Assembly: GCA_965205385.1 (NCBI GenBank)
Contig: CBDBGS010000007.1
Location: 434,001-498,000 of the forward strand
DNA length: 64,000 nt
DNA from: CATOSP01 sp965205385
Lineage (GTDB): Bacteria; Chloroflexota; Dehalococcoidia; Lucifugimonadales; UBA3495
Reading direction: 5' to 3'
Shown here: positions 15,957 through 24,254 of the stretch, piece by piece
Layout: every line of letters starts with the position of its first letter
Position numbering within the stretch: position 1 is the first letter of the stretch
Program-made: the position numbers and the translations under genes
The notes under the pieces: model-generated
What the model was told of the DNA's origin: nothing
The model's database searches: none
The model's input: only the letters and a program-made list of their open reading frames with translations

Positions 15957-16943
15957 ATGACCACACCGGCCACGCACCCCGAAGCCGCCGCGCAGATGGC
16001 CGCTGCCTGCTCCAAGCTCCTTGCCAGCCTAAACGCTGAACAACGCGCTAGGGCCACCTACCATTACATGGACGGCGAGCGGGTCTTCTGGTATTACCCG
16101 CCCCTTAACCGCCACGGCCTCGCCCTGCGGGACATGACCCAGGAGCAGCGGACTCTGGCGTTTGCGTTAATGGCCAGCGGCCTGACCGACCAGTCTTACG
16201 AGCAGGCCAAGATGATTATCGAACACGAAAACGTTCTCGGCCCTTTGGAAAAAGAGCAGGGCATGGTCACATTCGTGAGAGACCCGGAGCTTTATTACTT
16301 CACCGTGTTCGGTGAACCCGGCAATGAAGAACCGTGGGGTTGGCGATTCGAGGGTCACCACGTGTGTCTCAACTACAGCATCTGGGGCGACCAGGTGATC
16401 TCGGTAACCCCCTTCTTCTTCGGAGCCAACCCCGCGGAGGTGCGAAAGGGCCCCAAGTCAGGGCTGCGAATCCTTGGGACTAGGGAAGACCTGGCCTTCG
16501 AGCTGATGGAGAGCCTGGACGCCGGCCAGCAGAGCCGCGCCATCATCTATGACGAAGCCCCGCTGGACATCCTCACCTACAACAGCTCCAAGGTGTCGCT
16601 GCCCAGGGAAGAGGGCCTGCCAGCGTCCCGGATGTCGGGAACACAACAAGAGATGATGATGTCCCTGATTGCTGAATACGTTAGCCAGGTGCGGGGCGAC
16701 GTTGCCCAGGGGAAGTTGGACGCCTTCCGCGAGCAGGGGATCGACAACATTCACCTGGCATGGGCAGGGCCAGTGGACCGGACCAAAGCGCACTACTACC
16801 GGCTACACGGAGGCGACTTCGTGGTCGAGTTCGACAACCGGCAGGACGGCGCGAACCACATCCACTCGGTGTGGCGGCAAGTCGAGAACGACTTCGCCAG
16901 CAACGTGCTGAGAGACCACCTTCTTTTGTACCACGTGCTTTAG
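15957..16943 (+). CDS. DUF3500 family protein
   Basis: This 328-residue protein follows an AAGGAG site and reads as a DUF3500 member: N-terminal helices, WYYPPLNRHGLALRDMTQEQ, then FVRDPELYYFTVFGEPG, WGWRFEGHHVCLNYSI and DNRQDGANHIHSVWR near the end. The conserved GHH and His/Trp-rich segments look like a metal or ligand site. No reaction is established to my knowledge. There is no signal peptide or membrane helix. It stands alone between a MITE copy and a lipoprotein gene and probably has its own promoter in the 240 bp upstream. Confidence 0.83.
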   Translation: MTTPATHPEAAAQMAAACSKLLASLNAEQRARATYHYMDGERVFWYYPPLNRHGLALRDMTQEQRTLAFALMASGLTDQSYEQAKMIIEHENVLGPLEKEQGMVTFVRDPELYYFTVFGEPGNEEPWGWRFEGHHVCLNYSIWGDQVISVTPFFFGANPAEVRKGPKSGLRILGTREDLAFELMESLDAGQQSRAIIYDEAPLDILTYNSSKVSLPREEGLPASRMSGTQQEMMMSLIAEYVSQVRGDVAQGKLDAFREQGIDNIHLAWAGPVDRTKAHYYRLHGGDFVVEFDNRQDGANHIHSVWRQVENDFASNVLRDHLLLYHVL

Positions 16944-17048
16944 GTCCTGACTCTTCCCCAACCAGCATGGCCGCTTGCGCGTTCCCAGTCTCAGACAGCC
17001 GGGAACGCGCAACTCTACGACGCATATACGCAGGGATCGAGGAATTGA

Positions 17049-18593
17049 ATGATGCAAATACCGGTTGGCCTACGGTTTGGATTAGCCTATCGGGTACGCG
17101 CGTTGACCCTTCTATGCGGGCTGGTCTTGGGTTCCATCTTTGGTTCCTTAGTTGCCGCCTGCGCCAGCGCGTCGGAACCCATCATAGAGACGCAGACCGT
17201 AGAGGTGACGCGCGAGGTGATTAAAGAGGTCCCGATGGAGGTGACCAGGGAGGTACCGGTCGAGGTCATCAAGGAGGTACCGGTCGAGGTCATCAAGGAG
17301 GTACCGGTCGAAGTCGCGGTTGAAGTGATCAAGGAAGTGCCCGTCGAGGTCCAGGTTGAAGTGATCAAGGAAGTGCCTGTCGAGGTTGAAGTCACCCGCG
17401 AAGTCGTGAGGGAAGTGCCCATCGAGGTTACTCGTGAGGTCGAGAGGGAAGCGCAGGTTCAAGTCACACCTGCGGTGACGGCGGCGCCTACGCGGCGGCC
17501 CTACGACACTCCAACGGCAGCGCCCACACCGACGCCTTGGCCGACGGCAACTGCGGCGCCCACACCTACGCCCCGGCCGACGAGGGCCAGCGATACGTTT
17601 GATAGATATTCGAACGCGATTGAGACTGCAGAGGACTCGGACACGTACAAAATCGTCCAGGACGCCACAGGCCCCATCGAAATCTCCGTTTCGGGCATCC
17701 CCCTCGGTGAACCCGGTGAGAACTTTAGGCTTCACATCTACCCCGATTGGGGCGGAGGCGCGGTAACACTGTCGAACGACGAGCGCCACATCTGGAAATC
17801 AGTCCCTCGCGGCGTTTACTCCATCCATGTCAGCAGCCGCAGCGAATACGACCACTTCCCCTATACGATTACGGTAGACACTTCCAAGGATAATTTCGCT
17901 GAGACAACTTCCGGCGCGCATCCCTTACCATCCGGGCGGCCATATGACAACGCCATCAAACCTGACGGGGATATCGATGTCTACAAAGTCGTCCAGGACG
18001 CTACAGGCCCCATCGAGGTTTCCGTGTCCGGCATCCCCCTGGGTGAGCCCGGTAATGAGTTCGAGCTTAGATTAAATCCAAGTTGGGCGACAGGTTGGGA
18101 CAATCGATTCGGGGAGAACCTGGGTAACGACCAGCGCTACATCTGGAAATCAGTCCCTCGCGGCGTTTACTCCATCCATGTCAGCAGCCGCAGCGAATAC
18201 GACCACTTCCCCTATACGATTACGGTAGACACTTCCAAGGATAATTTCGCTGAGACTACTTCCGGCGCCCATCCTTTACCATCCGGGCGGCCATATGCCA
18301 ACGCCATCAAACCTGACGGGGATATCGATGTCTACAAAGTCGTCCAGGACGCTACAGGCCCCATCGAGGTTTCCGTGTCCGGCATCCCCCTGGGTGAGCC
18401 CGGTAATGAGTTCGAGCTTAGATTAAATCCAAGTTGGGCGACAGGTTGGGACAATCGATTCGGGGAGAACCTGGGTAACGACCAGCGCTACATCTGGAAA
18501 TCAGTCCCTCGCGGCGTTTACTCCATCCATGTCAGCAGCCGCAGCGAATACGACCACTTCCCCTATACGATTACGGTGAAGACGACCTCCTAA
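17049..18593 (+). CDS. Surface lipoprotein with Val-Glu heptad repeats and three repeated domains
   Basis: The 514-residue protein starts with a lipoprotein signal (LLCGLVLGSIFGSLVAAC). Residues 55-140 are made of EVIKEVPVEV-type repeats, an extended charged stalk common in lipoproteins of this phylum. A Pro/Thr-rich linker (about 140-180) leads to three copies of a beta-rich domain marked by DVYKVVQDATGPIEVSVSGIPLGEPG and KSVPRGVYSIHVSSRSEYDHF. The layout, with a spaced anchor and repeated sandwiches, resembles cell-surface binding proteins (pre-peptidase C-like). Domains two and three are almost identical in DNA. Function unknown; likely exposed on the cell surface. Confidence 0.8.
   Translation: MMQIPVGLRFGLAYRVRALTLLCGLVLGSIFGSLVAACASASEPIIETQTVEVTREVIKEVPMEVTREVPVEVIKEVPVEVIKEVPVEVAVEVIKEVPVEVQVEVIKEVPVEVEVTREVVREVPIEVTREVEREAQVQVTPAVTAAPTRRPYDTPTAAPTPTPWPTATAAPTPTPRPTRASDTFDRYSNAIETAEDSDTYKIVQDATGPIEISVSGIPLGEPGENFRLHIYPDWGGGAVTLSNDERHIWKSVPRGVYSIHVSSRSEYDHFPYTITVDTSKDNFAETTSGAHPLPSGRPYDNAIKPDGDIDVYKVVQDATGPIEVSVSGIPLGEPGNEFELRLNPSWATGWDNRFGENLGNDQRYIWKSVPRGVYSIHVSSRSEYDHFPYTITVDTSKDNFAETTSGAHPLPSGRPYANAIKPDGDIDVYKVVQDATGPIEVSVSGIPLGEPGNEFELRLNPSWATGWDNRFGENLGNDQRYIWKSVPRGVYSIHVSSRSEYDHFPYTITVKTTS
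17791..18492. repeat. 351-bp tandem duplication inside the surface lipoprotein gene
   Basis: The segment at 17791-18141 repeats at 18142-18492; the fragment starting TCTGGAAATCAGTCCCTCGC at 17791 recurs at 18142 and 18493, with a partial third copy to about 18577. By eye the two full copies differ at four positions only. The period is 351 bp (117 codons), so the frame is kept and one beta-rich domain is added. The first domain differs more and lacks 5 codons, so it is older. Confidence 0.9.
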
Positions 18594-18632
18594 CGCCTGT
18601 ACGCCAGTAAACCCATGCGGAGGCCGGACAAC

Positions 18633-19493
18633 CTAAACCAAAGCCAAGGTGGGATGTGCATTTGCCGGGAGTTGTGAATCAGGCCGGAAGTCTGACAGGA
18701 TTGCCTCGGCCCTTGACTGGAGGATCGTCCGGCAGCGCCGTCTCACCTCTTCTTTCCGGTGGGTCAATCCTGCCAGGAACCGGCCGACCCTCTCCTGCGC
18801 CGCTTCCCTGCTCCCGAGGCACAGATTGCCTGTAGCCTCTTCCCTGGCCCACCCCCAGATGGCTTCATCAGCGTTGAAGTCCGGGCTGTACCCCGGCAGA
18901 TTCACCAGTTGCAGTTTCAGATTCGGTGTCCGCAGGTATTCCCGCATCGCCTCCCCACGATGGGCTGGCGCATTGTCCCAAATCACCTTCAAGGGCCCAG
19001 GATGCTTTTCTTTCAGTTGCTTCAGGAAGGCAACCGAGGTGCCCGAGTTGCTGTTGCCACCCAGTTCCATCCATTCCACCTCCCCCGTCTCCAAGCATAC
19101 CGCTGAGTAGTAGCTGGCCTTCTCCCCGTAGCTGGGACTGGTGGACTCCACCAGGGCAGGTTCTCCCTGCTGCACCCACTTCCCCCGCAACTCCGCGTCC
19201 GCCCGGAAGTGGGCCTCGTCAGCGAAGAATATCCGGGCCCCTGCCCCCTGGGACTCCTCCCACATAGCGGCATACTCAGCCACGAAGGCTGCCCGCTTCT
19301 CCTCATCAGCCTTCAGCAACCGTTTCTTGGGCCGCTTGAAAGCAAATCCCAACCGGTGCAGCCAGTTCAGGCAACTGCTGCGGCTCAGGCTGGCGCCAAA
19401 GCTTTCCAGGACAAACTGCCTTACCGCCTTCCAATACCAGTTGGCCAATTCCAAGCCCGACGCCGCTGGCGATTGTTGCACCGCCGCCTTCAA
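18633..19493 (-). CDS. IS630 transposase, catalytic part (second frame)
   Basis: This 286-residue frame carries the DDE catalytic core: first Asp in FFADEAHF, second Asp in VIWDNAPAH, and the acidic DEAIWGW segment that replaces the family's usual final motif. It likely needs fusion to the first frame for activity. Upstream of its TTG the same frame stays open through a C7 run, where the residues continue the expected IS630 linker (TLDQAKQEELKAAVQQSP). A -1 ribosomal slip there would yield one protein of about 383 residues. A nearby AGGAG could allow separate initiation. Confidence 0.83.
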   Translation of the reverse strand: MKAAVQQSPAASGLELANWYWKAVRQFVLESFGASLSRSSCLNWLHRLGFAFKRPKKRLLKADEEKRAAFVAEYAAMWEESQGAGARIFFADEAHFRADAELRGKWVQQGEPALVESTSPSYGEKASYYSAVCLETGEVEWMELGGNSNSGTSVAFLKQLKEKHPGPLKVIWDNAPAHRGEAMREYLRTPNLKLQLVNLPGYSPDFNADEAIWGWAREEATGNLCLGSREAAQERVGRFLAGLTHRKEEVRRRCRTILQSRAEAILSDFRPDSQLPANAHPTLALV

Positions 19494-19783
19494 CTCCTCC
19501 TGTTTCGCCTGGTCAAGGGTGGGGGGGAACCACCGGTCTGCTCGAAAATCAATGCCCTGGAACCTCCCTCACCGAAGGCCGATGCCCACCGCCCTATGGT
19601 GTGAGGGTCCCGGTCCAGCGCCTCTGCCGTGGCCGCCGCCGTCCACCCCTGGGCCAGCAGCAGCATGGCGTACCAGCGCTCCCGCTCCCGGGGCGTGGGC
19701 GCCAGAATCATCCGGCGCTGCAAGTCCTTCACTCCCAACTCCCACCGCTCCAGCGACCGCTCTATCTCCCTGACTCCCATCAT
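19490..19783 (-). CDS. IS630 transposase, helix-turn-helix part (first frame)
   Basis: The 97-residue frame carries the DNA-binding helix-turn-helix: LAQGWTAAATAEALDRDPHTIGRWASAFGEGG. It ends at GGSPPPLTRRNRRS just after a run of seven C bases (plus strand 19521-19527). Two frames with a 4-bp overlap and a homopolymer slip site is the typical arrangement for IS630 members that use programmed frameshifting, but a single-base deletion in a decayed copy would look the same. Confidence 0.78.
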   Translation of the reverse strand: MMGVREIERSLERWELGVKDLQRRMILAPTPRERERWYAMLLLAQGWTAAATAEALDRDPHTIGRWASAFGEGGSRALIFEQTGGSPPPLTRRNRRS

Positions 19784-19889
19784 CCCCCCATCACAACACG
19801 ATTATCTGTCCCGTCTCTTACTCTCCACTTTACCCTGACTATCTGCGCTTTTCACCTTGGCTTTGGTTTAGCTTGATGTCCGGCCTCCG

Positions 19890-20216
19890 TTTCCGTCGTC
19901 TTGGATTCGCCCTCACCCGCGGACCAAGTCCGGGGCAGGCTCTAGCCCTCTTCCAGGGGAGAGGGGATGTATTGGCTTGCCTCGGGACGTTGGGACCCTC
20001 CGACTACATCAAACACGATTGGTGAAAATCTGAAACTTCGTTCAATAAACGTGCCTAGCTTCTAACCATCCTAGTCTAAAATATATGGCATCAGGGCTTT
20101 CCACCCGGCAGAAGGGCTACCGCCGGTGTTGCCGCGAGTGGGAACGCTTCAAATCAGGCGGGGCATTCCGCACCTGTGAGGGGGCCGACCGTCTAATGAT
20201 TGACGAGGAGTGAGTT
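19890..20216. other. Intergenic region upstream of the tubulin-like gene
   Basis: This 327-bp gap separates the IS630 element from the tubulin-like gene. It has no credible reading frame. A weak A/T-rich stretch (TCTAAAATATATGG near 20080) could be a -10 region but no matching -35 is evident. A GAGGAGTGAGTT ribosome binding site ends it. Confidence 0.5.
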
Positions 20217-21473
20217 ATGAGATTAGTAGTGGTGGGAGCCGGCCAAGGTGGGTCGAATATCGCCGATGAATTCGTGGCGATGGGGAATTGGATCTGGAAA
20301 AACCGCAACATCAGAATCTTTACCGGCGAGGAAAGTGAACCCATTTACAAGGGTGTGTTCGCCGTGAACCTGGGAGCGGGCGACCTCTACGGGTTGCAGC
20401 ACATCCCGCAAACCGACAATCACACCATCCTGCTCGGCACCACAGACGAGTTCCGGGGCCGGGGCGCGGGCAAGATCAATGCCGACGGCGCGGAGCAGGC
20501 CCGCCGGGGCGGACATAAGATCGTCTCAACGGTCCGCGACAACGGGGACGTGGCATCCGCCGACGCCATCTTGGTAACGGCCACAACCGCTGGCGGCACC
20601 GGTTCCGGGTCGGTGGGTGTCATCGTAGACATGCTCAAAGAGGCGTTCAAGAAACCCGTCTACGCCATGCTGGTGCTGCCGTTTATGAACCAGTACGACG
20701 ACCCTGACAGCATGATTAACACGGCCACCTGCCTGAAGAAGGTCTTGGAAAAGTCATCCGCCGACGCCGTATTCCTGGTGGACAACCAAAAGTTCGTCCA
20801 GGGAAACCAGTCGATGACTTACAACTACTCCCAGATCAATCGCAAGATCGCCGATTCCTTCATGGACATTCTATGCGTGGGCGAGGAAACCGACCGCCGG
20901 TATATCGGCGAAGTGCTGGACGCCAACGACGTAATCCGAATACTAAAAGGACCTACCGCCATCGGGGTCAGCAGCACCGCGATTCCCAAGAAGACCGGTG
21001 GGTTCATGTCCCGGCTACGCGGCGATAAGGATAAGGCAAACCATTTCTCCGTGGGCAAGATTCAGATCGAGCGGGCGCAGAACGTATTGCATCAAGCTCT
21101 GGGCGAGCTCTCCGTTGACTGCGAATTGTGGGACAACGGACGCTCCTACTACGACGCCCATAACGTCTTAGGTCTGTTCAGCGGCCCTCCGGGTGAAGCC
21201 ACGGAAGAGATCGTGGAAATGATGGACAACAACCTTTCGGAATTGGTCCCCGGCGCGGGCCGCCGCAAAGGTACGTATCCAGGCCGGGTATCCGACACCA
21301 TCAGTTTCACGGTGCTTATCTCCAATATCGGCAGAGGCGCGGCCATGGACAAGGTGGAGTTCTTCTATACCGAAGCCACCAAAATGATGTCAGAGGTCCA
21401 GACCAAGCGGGAAGGACGGGAAAAACAGTGGCAAGAGGCCAACCAGGCCGCGGCCCTGTTGCCCGATCTCTAG
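20217..21473 (+). CDS. Tubulin/FtsZ-superfamily GTPase, CetZ-like
   Basis: This 418-residue protein begins with the nucleotide-binding loop VVVGAGQGGSNIADEF and carries the tubulin signature as G126-G-T-G-S-G131 in TAGGTGSGS. AVNLGAGDLYGLQHIP, GRGAGKINADGAEQA and a T7-like loop D235-A-N-D238 (GEVLDANDVIRIL) follow. FtsZ has a different N-terminus and a conserved NxDxx[DE] loop; this pattern, with GQGG, AVN...DL.GL..IP and G.GAG, is closer to archaeal CetZ as I remember it. It probably polymerises with GTP, near the membrane partner encoded 64 bp downstream. It is not the main division FtsZ by motif. Start fixed by GAGGAG before ATG. Confidence 0.8.
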   Translation: MRLVVVGAGQGGSNIADEFVAMGNWIWKNRNIRIFTGEESEPIYKGVFAVNLGAGDLYGLQHIPQTDNHTILLGTTDEFRGRGAGKINADGAEQARRGGHKIVSTVRDNGDVASADAILVTATTAGGTGSGSVGVIVDMLKEAFKKPVYAMLVLPFMNQYDDPDSMINTATCLKKVLEKSSADAVFLVDNQKFVQGNQSMTYNYSQINRKIADSFMDILCVGEETDRRYIGEVLDANDVIRILKGPTAIGVSSTAIPKKTGGFMSRLRGDKDKANHFSVGKIQIERAQNVLHQALGELSVDCELWDNGRSYYDAHNVLGLFSGPPGEATEEIVEMMDNNLSELVPGAGRRKGTYPGRVSDTISFTVLISNIGRGAAMDKVEFFYTEATKMMSEVQTKREGREKQWQEANQAAALLPDL

Positions 21474-21537
21474 GCCCCGTTTCTTTTGTCGAGGGAGTCT
21501 GCTCGACATACATGATGTGCGATAACAGGAGGAGGCT

Positions 21538-22503
21538 ATGAGAAGCTCCAGGACCCGGGAAACGCGCAGAGGCTCGCGCAAACCGCTCTATCTAACCCTG
21601 CTGTTGGTGTTGGTCGTGGCCGTCGGCGTTGGCGCGGCTTACTTTGTGCAAGGATTCGGCCCCCTGGCAGCCAAGGACACTCCGGTCGAACCCCAGTCCA
21701 TCCAGGCCGAGGCCCCAGTCAAGGCCCAAGAACCGGCTTTGGTCCCAGCAGTAGAACCCGTGGTAAACGAGACGGCGTCCCAGGCTCTCAGTCCGGAACC
21801 GACGGCGACTCCCGAGCCCACTCAGTTGCCGGAAGCGGTTCCCCAAGCGCCGGTGGAACAGCCGGCGCAGATCGACCAGACTCCCCAGCAAGCCACGGAG
21901 GTCGTTCCCGAAGTCGCCCCCGAGCCTACCCTCGAGGAGAAGCGTGCCGCGGCGATGGAATTGTTGCCCGACGTGGAATTCGGGGAGGTGCTGGAAGAAG
22001 GCTTCGGTTACCTGAAACTGCCGGGCGGCGAACTGGTGGATACCTGGTACACTTTCCAAGTCGACACGCGAAACGGAAACATAACGATATACATGGCCCA
22101 GTTCGACTCCGCTCTGGAGTCCATCTTGACCACGTTGAAGGTGGCCAATTACGCCCACGGCGAGGAACTGCAGAATGCGGACATCACCCTTTATTACTCT
22201 GACGGTTCCGAGCGGATCATATCCCTGAACAACGCCGACGGCACCATCAGGCTAGTTCAGCACTACAACTTGCCCTTTGGCCCAAGTGTGTTTTCACCGC
22301 CCCTGCGCCGGGAGTTGGTGTTTTACGGTATGGAGCTACAGGACCAGGCCGGGGACATCATGGTTGAACTCCATCTCGATGTGAGCGGCCTATCCGACAG
22401 CGAAGAGATGGTATTCGAGAAGCAGGCGCCTGTTGAGGTGGGCAACGCGCTCCACGAAATCAGGCAACTGGTGGACCAGATCGAAGAACAACGGAAAGGC
22501 TAA
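21538..22503 (+). CDS. Single-pass membrane protein with Pro-rich linker, partner of the tubulin-like gene
   Basis: The 321-residue protein starts with a basic cytoplasmic tail (MRSSRTRETRRGSRK), one membrane helix (LYLTLLLVLVVAVGVGAAYFV, residues 17-37), a long Pro/Glu/Ala-rich linker (about 45-135), and a soluble outer domain of alternating strands (TWYTFQVDTRNGNITIYMAQ, ITLYYSDGSERIISLNN). A strong AGGAGGAGG site precedes the ATG and the gene lies 64 bp after the CetZ-like gene, so they are probably co-expressed. A membrane anchor with a basic inner tail could link the polymer to the envelope. I do not recognise the outer domain. Confidence 0.7.
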   Translation: MRSSRTRETRRGSRKPLYLTLLLVLVVAVGVGAAYFVQGFGPLAAKDTPVEPQSIQAEAPVKAQEPALVPAVEPVVNETASQALSPEPTATPEPTQLPEAVPQAPVEQPAQIDQTPQQATEVVPEVAPEPTLEEKRAAAMELLPDVEFGEVLEEGFGYLKLPGGELVDTWYTFQVDTRNGNITIYMAQFDSALESILTTLKVANYAHGEELQNADITLYYSDGSERIISLNNADGTIRLVQHYNLPFGPSVFSPPLRRELVFYGMELQDQAGDIMVELHLDVSGLSDSEEMVFEKQAPVEVGNALHEIRQLVDQIEEQRKG

Positions 22504-22536
22504 CACGTCCCACGAGGGCAAATAGAGTTGGTCCTC

Positions 22537-22570
22537 GAGCGGCGCTCTCGACGGGGCGCCGCTCCTTTTT
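22537..22570 (+). terminator. Rho-independent terminator after the tubulin-like operon
   Basis: GAGCGGCGC and GCGCCGCTC form a 9-bp stem with a 10-nt loop, followed by CTTTTTG. It lies 34 bp after the stop of the membrane partner, so it should end the tubulin-like operon. Confidence 0.8.
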
Positions 22571-22665
22571 GCGAATGGAGCAAAGAGCTGGGCGCAGCTA
22601 TGGCCAACTCCGCCCCGCTTCCTATTCGGGGAATACGGCTCATAGTTGGAACCTTGCGGTTTTGC

Positions 22666-22694
22666 TTGTGCGCAGCCCATCCCTCTGCTACAAT
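22666..22694 (+). promoter_or_regulatory. Likely sigma-70 type promoter for the dienelactone hydrolase gene
   Basis: TTGTGC and TACAAT lie 17 bp apart, 120 bp upstream of the ATG at 22816. The -10 differs from TATAAT in one base; the -35 is weaker. The spacing is ideal, and it sits between a terminator and the next gene. Confidence 0.5.
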
Positions 22695-22815
22695 CTGCGC
22701 TGCGCCGCCTACGGCAAAGAGCAGACGCCGCGGCCATTTAATTGGGCCGTAAAGTTGAGTCGTAGATCCTCGGCAAAACCGGTATCGAGCTAAACTGCGA
22801 TTAGGAGGTCACGAG

Positions 22816-23589
22816 ATGCCTTCATTCTGGGAGAACCTGCGATTCGCTGGAGAACGCGAGCAAGACGACTTGCACGGCTATCAAGGGCAGGATATGCCCT
22901 GCTACGTGAGCCATCCCCTGCCGTCAGCCGGCAATTCATTCCCTGGGATCGTTGTGGTGCAAGAGGCCTTCGGGGTCACCCGCCACATGGAGAAAGTCTG
23001 CGATCGCTTCGCCCAAGAGGGTTACGTTGCATTCGCCCCGGCGCTGTACCACCGCGAGGAATTCAACCCCAAATTGGGATATAACGAGATGCCTGCCGTA
23101 CAGCGGCTCATGGGCAACTTGAACGATGAAGAATTGGTCGAGGACATCAACGAGGTCATAAAGTACAGCCAGTCGGACCAGTTCCGGCGGACCAACGGCC
23201 AGAAAATCGGGATCGTCGGCTACTGCGTCGGCGGGCGCATTACCTATCTAGCCGCCACCAGTTGCGCGGGGCTCAGCGCGGCTTCCGTGTACTACGGCGG
23301 TCGCATATTGGTCCCATTTGGGGACGGCCCCGCTCCCGTGGACCTCACCAACCGGATCTCGATTCCCGTGATGGGCAACTTCGGCGCGGACGATGCCAAC
23401 CCGTCACCCGATGACGTGGCCCAAATAGAGGCCGCCCTGCAAGCGGCCGGGGTAACCCACGACTTCAAAATGTATGACGGCGCCGGTCACGGGTTCAACT
23501 GCGACGAGCGCGACAGCTACAACGAAGCCGCGGCAAATGACGCCCTTGACCGCACGCTTGCGTGGTTCAACCAATACCTGAAGAGCTAA
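22816..23589 (+). CDS. Dienelactone hydrolase family protein
   Basis: This 257-residue cytoplasmic hydrolase has the dienelactone hydrolase elbow GYCVGGR with Cys137 as nucleophile, and the late catalytic segment MYDGAGHGFNCDERDSYN with His. Family members open cyclic dienelactones in the modified ortho-cleavage of aromatics, though many act on other esters. The start follows TTAGGAGGT by 8 bases. It is transcribed toward the TPP enzyme genes, with a shared hairpin between. The first residues (MPSFWENLRFAGEREQDD) look like an added N-terminal helix. Confidence 0.9.
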   Translation: MPSFWENLRFAGEREQDDLHGYQGQDMPCYVSHPLPSAGNSFPGIVVVQEAFGVTRHMEKVCDRFAQEGYVAFAPALYHREEFNPKLGYNEMPAVQRLMGNLNDEELVEDINEVIKYSQSDQFRRTNGQKIGIVGYCVGGRITYLAATSCAGLSAASVYYGGRILVPFGDGPAPVDLTNRISIPVMGNFGADDANPSPDDVAQIEAALQAAGVTHDFKMYDGAGHGFNCDERDSYNEAAANDALDRTLAWFNQYLKS

Positions 23590-23640
23590 CCAGTCCCAAC
23601 TGAGGCGGGGGCAGCCCTCCCGCCAATGGCCGGAAAGATA

Positions 23641-23676
23641 AAGTCCCGGTCGGCGATAATCCGCTGACCGGGACTT
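23641..23676. terminator. Convergent-gene hairpin (bidirectional terminator)
   Basis: AAGTCCCGGTC and GACCGGGACTT pair around a short loop, between the convergent dienelactone hydrolase and TPP enzyme genes. It is symmetric enough to work in both directions; A/T runs next to it are short. Confidence 0.65.
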
Positions 23677-23699
23677 CGTCGTTTGGGACTGGACCGGGG

Positions 23700-24254
23700 T
23701 TAATCCAAAAACGCGTCGCGCATCCTGTAGATGGTCAGCTCCGGCTCGATGGGCGCCACCGGCATGTAACCGGCCTCTTCGATCTTCGCCACAATAAACC
23801 AGGGCCCCGGTTCCTCCAACGCGGTCTGGAAAACCGTTCCCAGCTCTTCCAGGTCGGAAACCGTCGCGGTCCGGGGTATGTTGCAACTCTCCGCCACCTG
23901 GGCCAAGTCGGTCCCTTTGGCTGTGTGGCTGGGCTGGTGACCCGTCTGCCCCCACTCCTCGTTGTCCCAGACGACTACTATCAGGTTCTGCGGCTGTTCT
24001 CTCCCGATTGTCGCAATCGTGCCCAGGTTCATCAGGAGAGACCCATCACCGTCCAGTGAAATGACCTGCTCGTCGGTGGACACTGCCATGCCCAACGCAA
24101 TGGAAGAGCAGAGACCCATGCTGCCGTAAGTGTAGAAATTCTTGTCCCGGTGGCCCACGTGCCATAGCTCATCGGTGGTAGGGCCAAGGTTGGAGACTAT
24201 CGCCCTGTCGCCCGCAAGGGACACTATCAGCTTGGTCGCGTCGAACCTAAGCAA
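23700..24254 (-). CDS. TPP-dependent decarboxylase, C-terminal (PP) subunit, ComE-like
   Basis: From the TTG at 24254 (after GGGGGT) the protein has 184 residues; the longer open frame to 24311 overlaps the upstream gene by 65 bp and lacks homology. It has the thiamine pyrophosphate/Mg motif G-D-G-S-LLMNLG...NLIVVVWDN and a preceding SMGLCSSIALGMA. Together with the preceding subunit it forms a split decarboxylase of the sulfopyruvate/phosphonopyruvate type, which decarboxylates a 3-carbon keto-acid carrying a sulfonate or phosphonate. The two genes overlap by 8 bp (TTGCTTAG), so translation is coupled. Confidence 0.84.
   Translation of the reverse strand: MLRFDATKLIVSLAGDRAIVSNLGPTTDELWHVGHRDKNFYTYGSMGLCSSIALGMAVSTDEQVISLDGDGSLLMNLGTIATIGREQPQNLIVVVWDNEEWGQTGHQPSHTAKGTDLAQVAESCNIPRTATVSDLEELGTVFQTALEEPGPWFIVAKIEEAGYMPVAPIEPELTIYRMRDAFLD

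Larger units (their letters stand above)
18618..19889 (-). mobile_element. IS630-family insertion sequence
   Basis: Two overlapping minus-strand reading frames form an IS630-type transposase. The ends are inverted: the left arm (18618-18651) and the right arm (19853-19889) share CGGAGGCCGGACA and CTAAACCAAAGCCAAGGTG, separated by 2 and 5 nt. The element is 1272 bp. A TA duplication, usual in the family, is not seen just outside these ends, so the exact limits could be off by a few bases. Confidence 0.85.

Noticed and set aside
17200..17480. Dense repeats of GAGGT(A/C)CCGGTCGAGGTCATCAAG-type that look like a repeat array.
   Set aside because: They encode the EVIKEVPVEV stalk in frame, vary in length by codons, and lack spacers of constant size; not a CRISPR.
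20060..20095. A/T-rich TCTAAAATATATGG as promoter of the tubulin-like gene.
   Set aside because: No -35 at a proper distance; left as a remark only.
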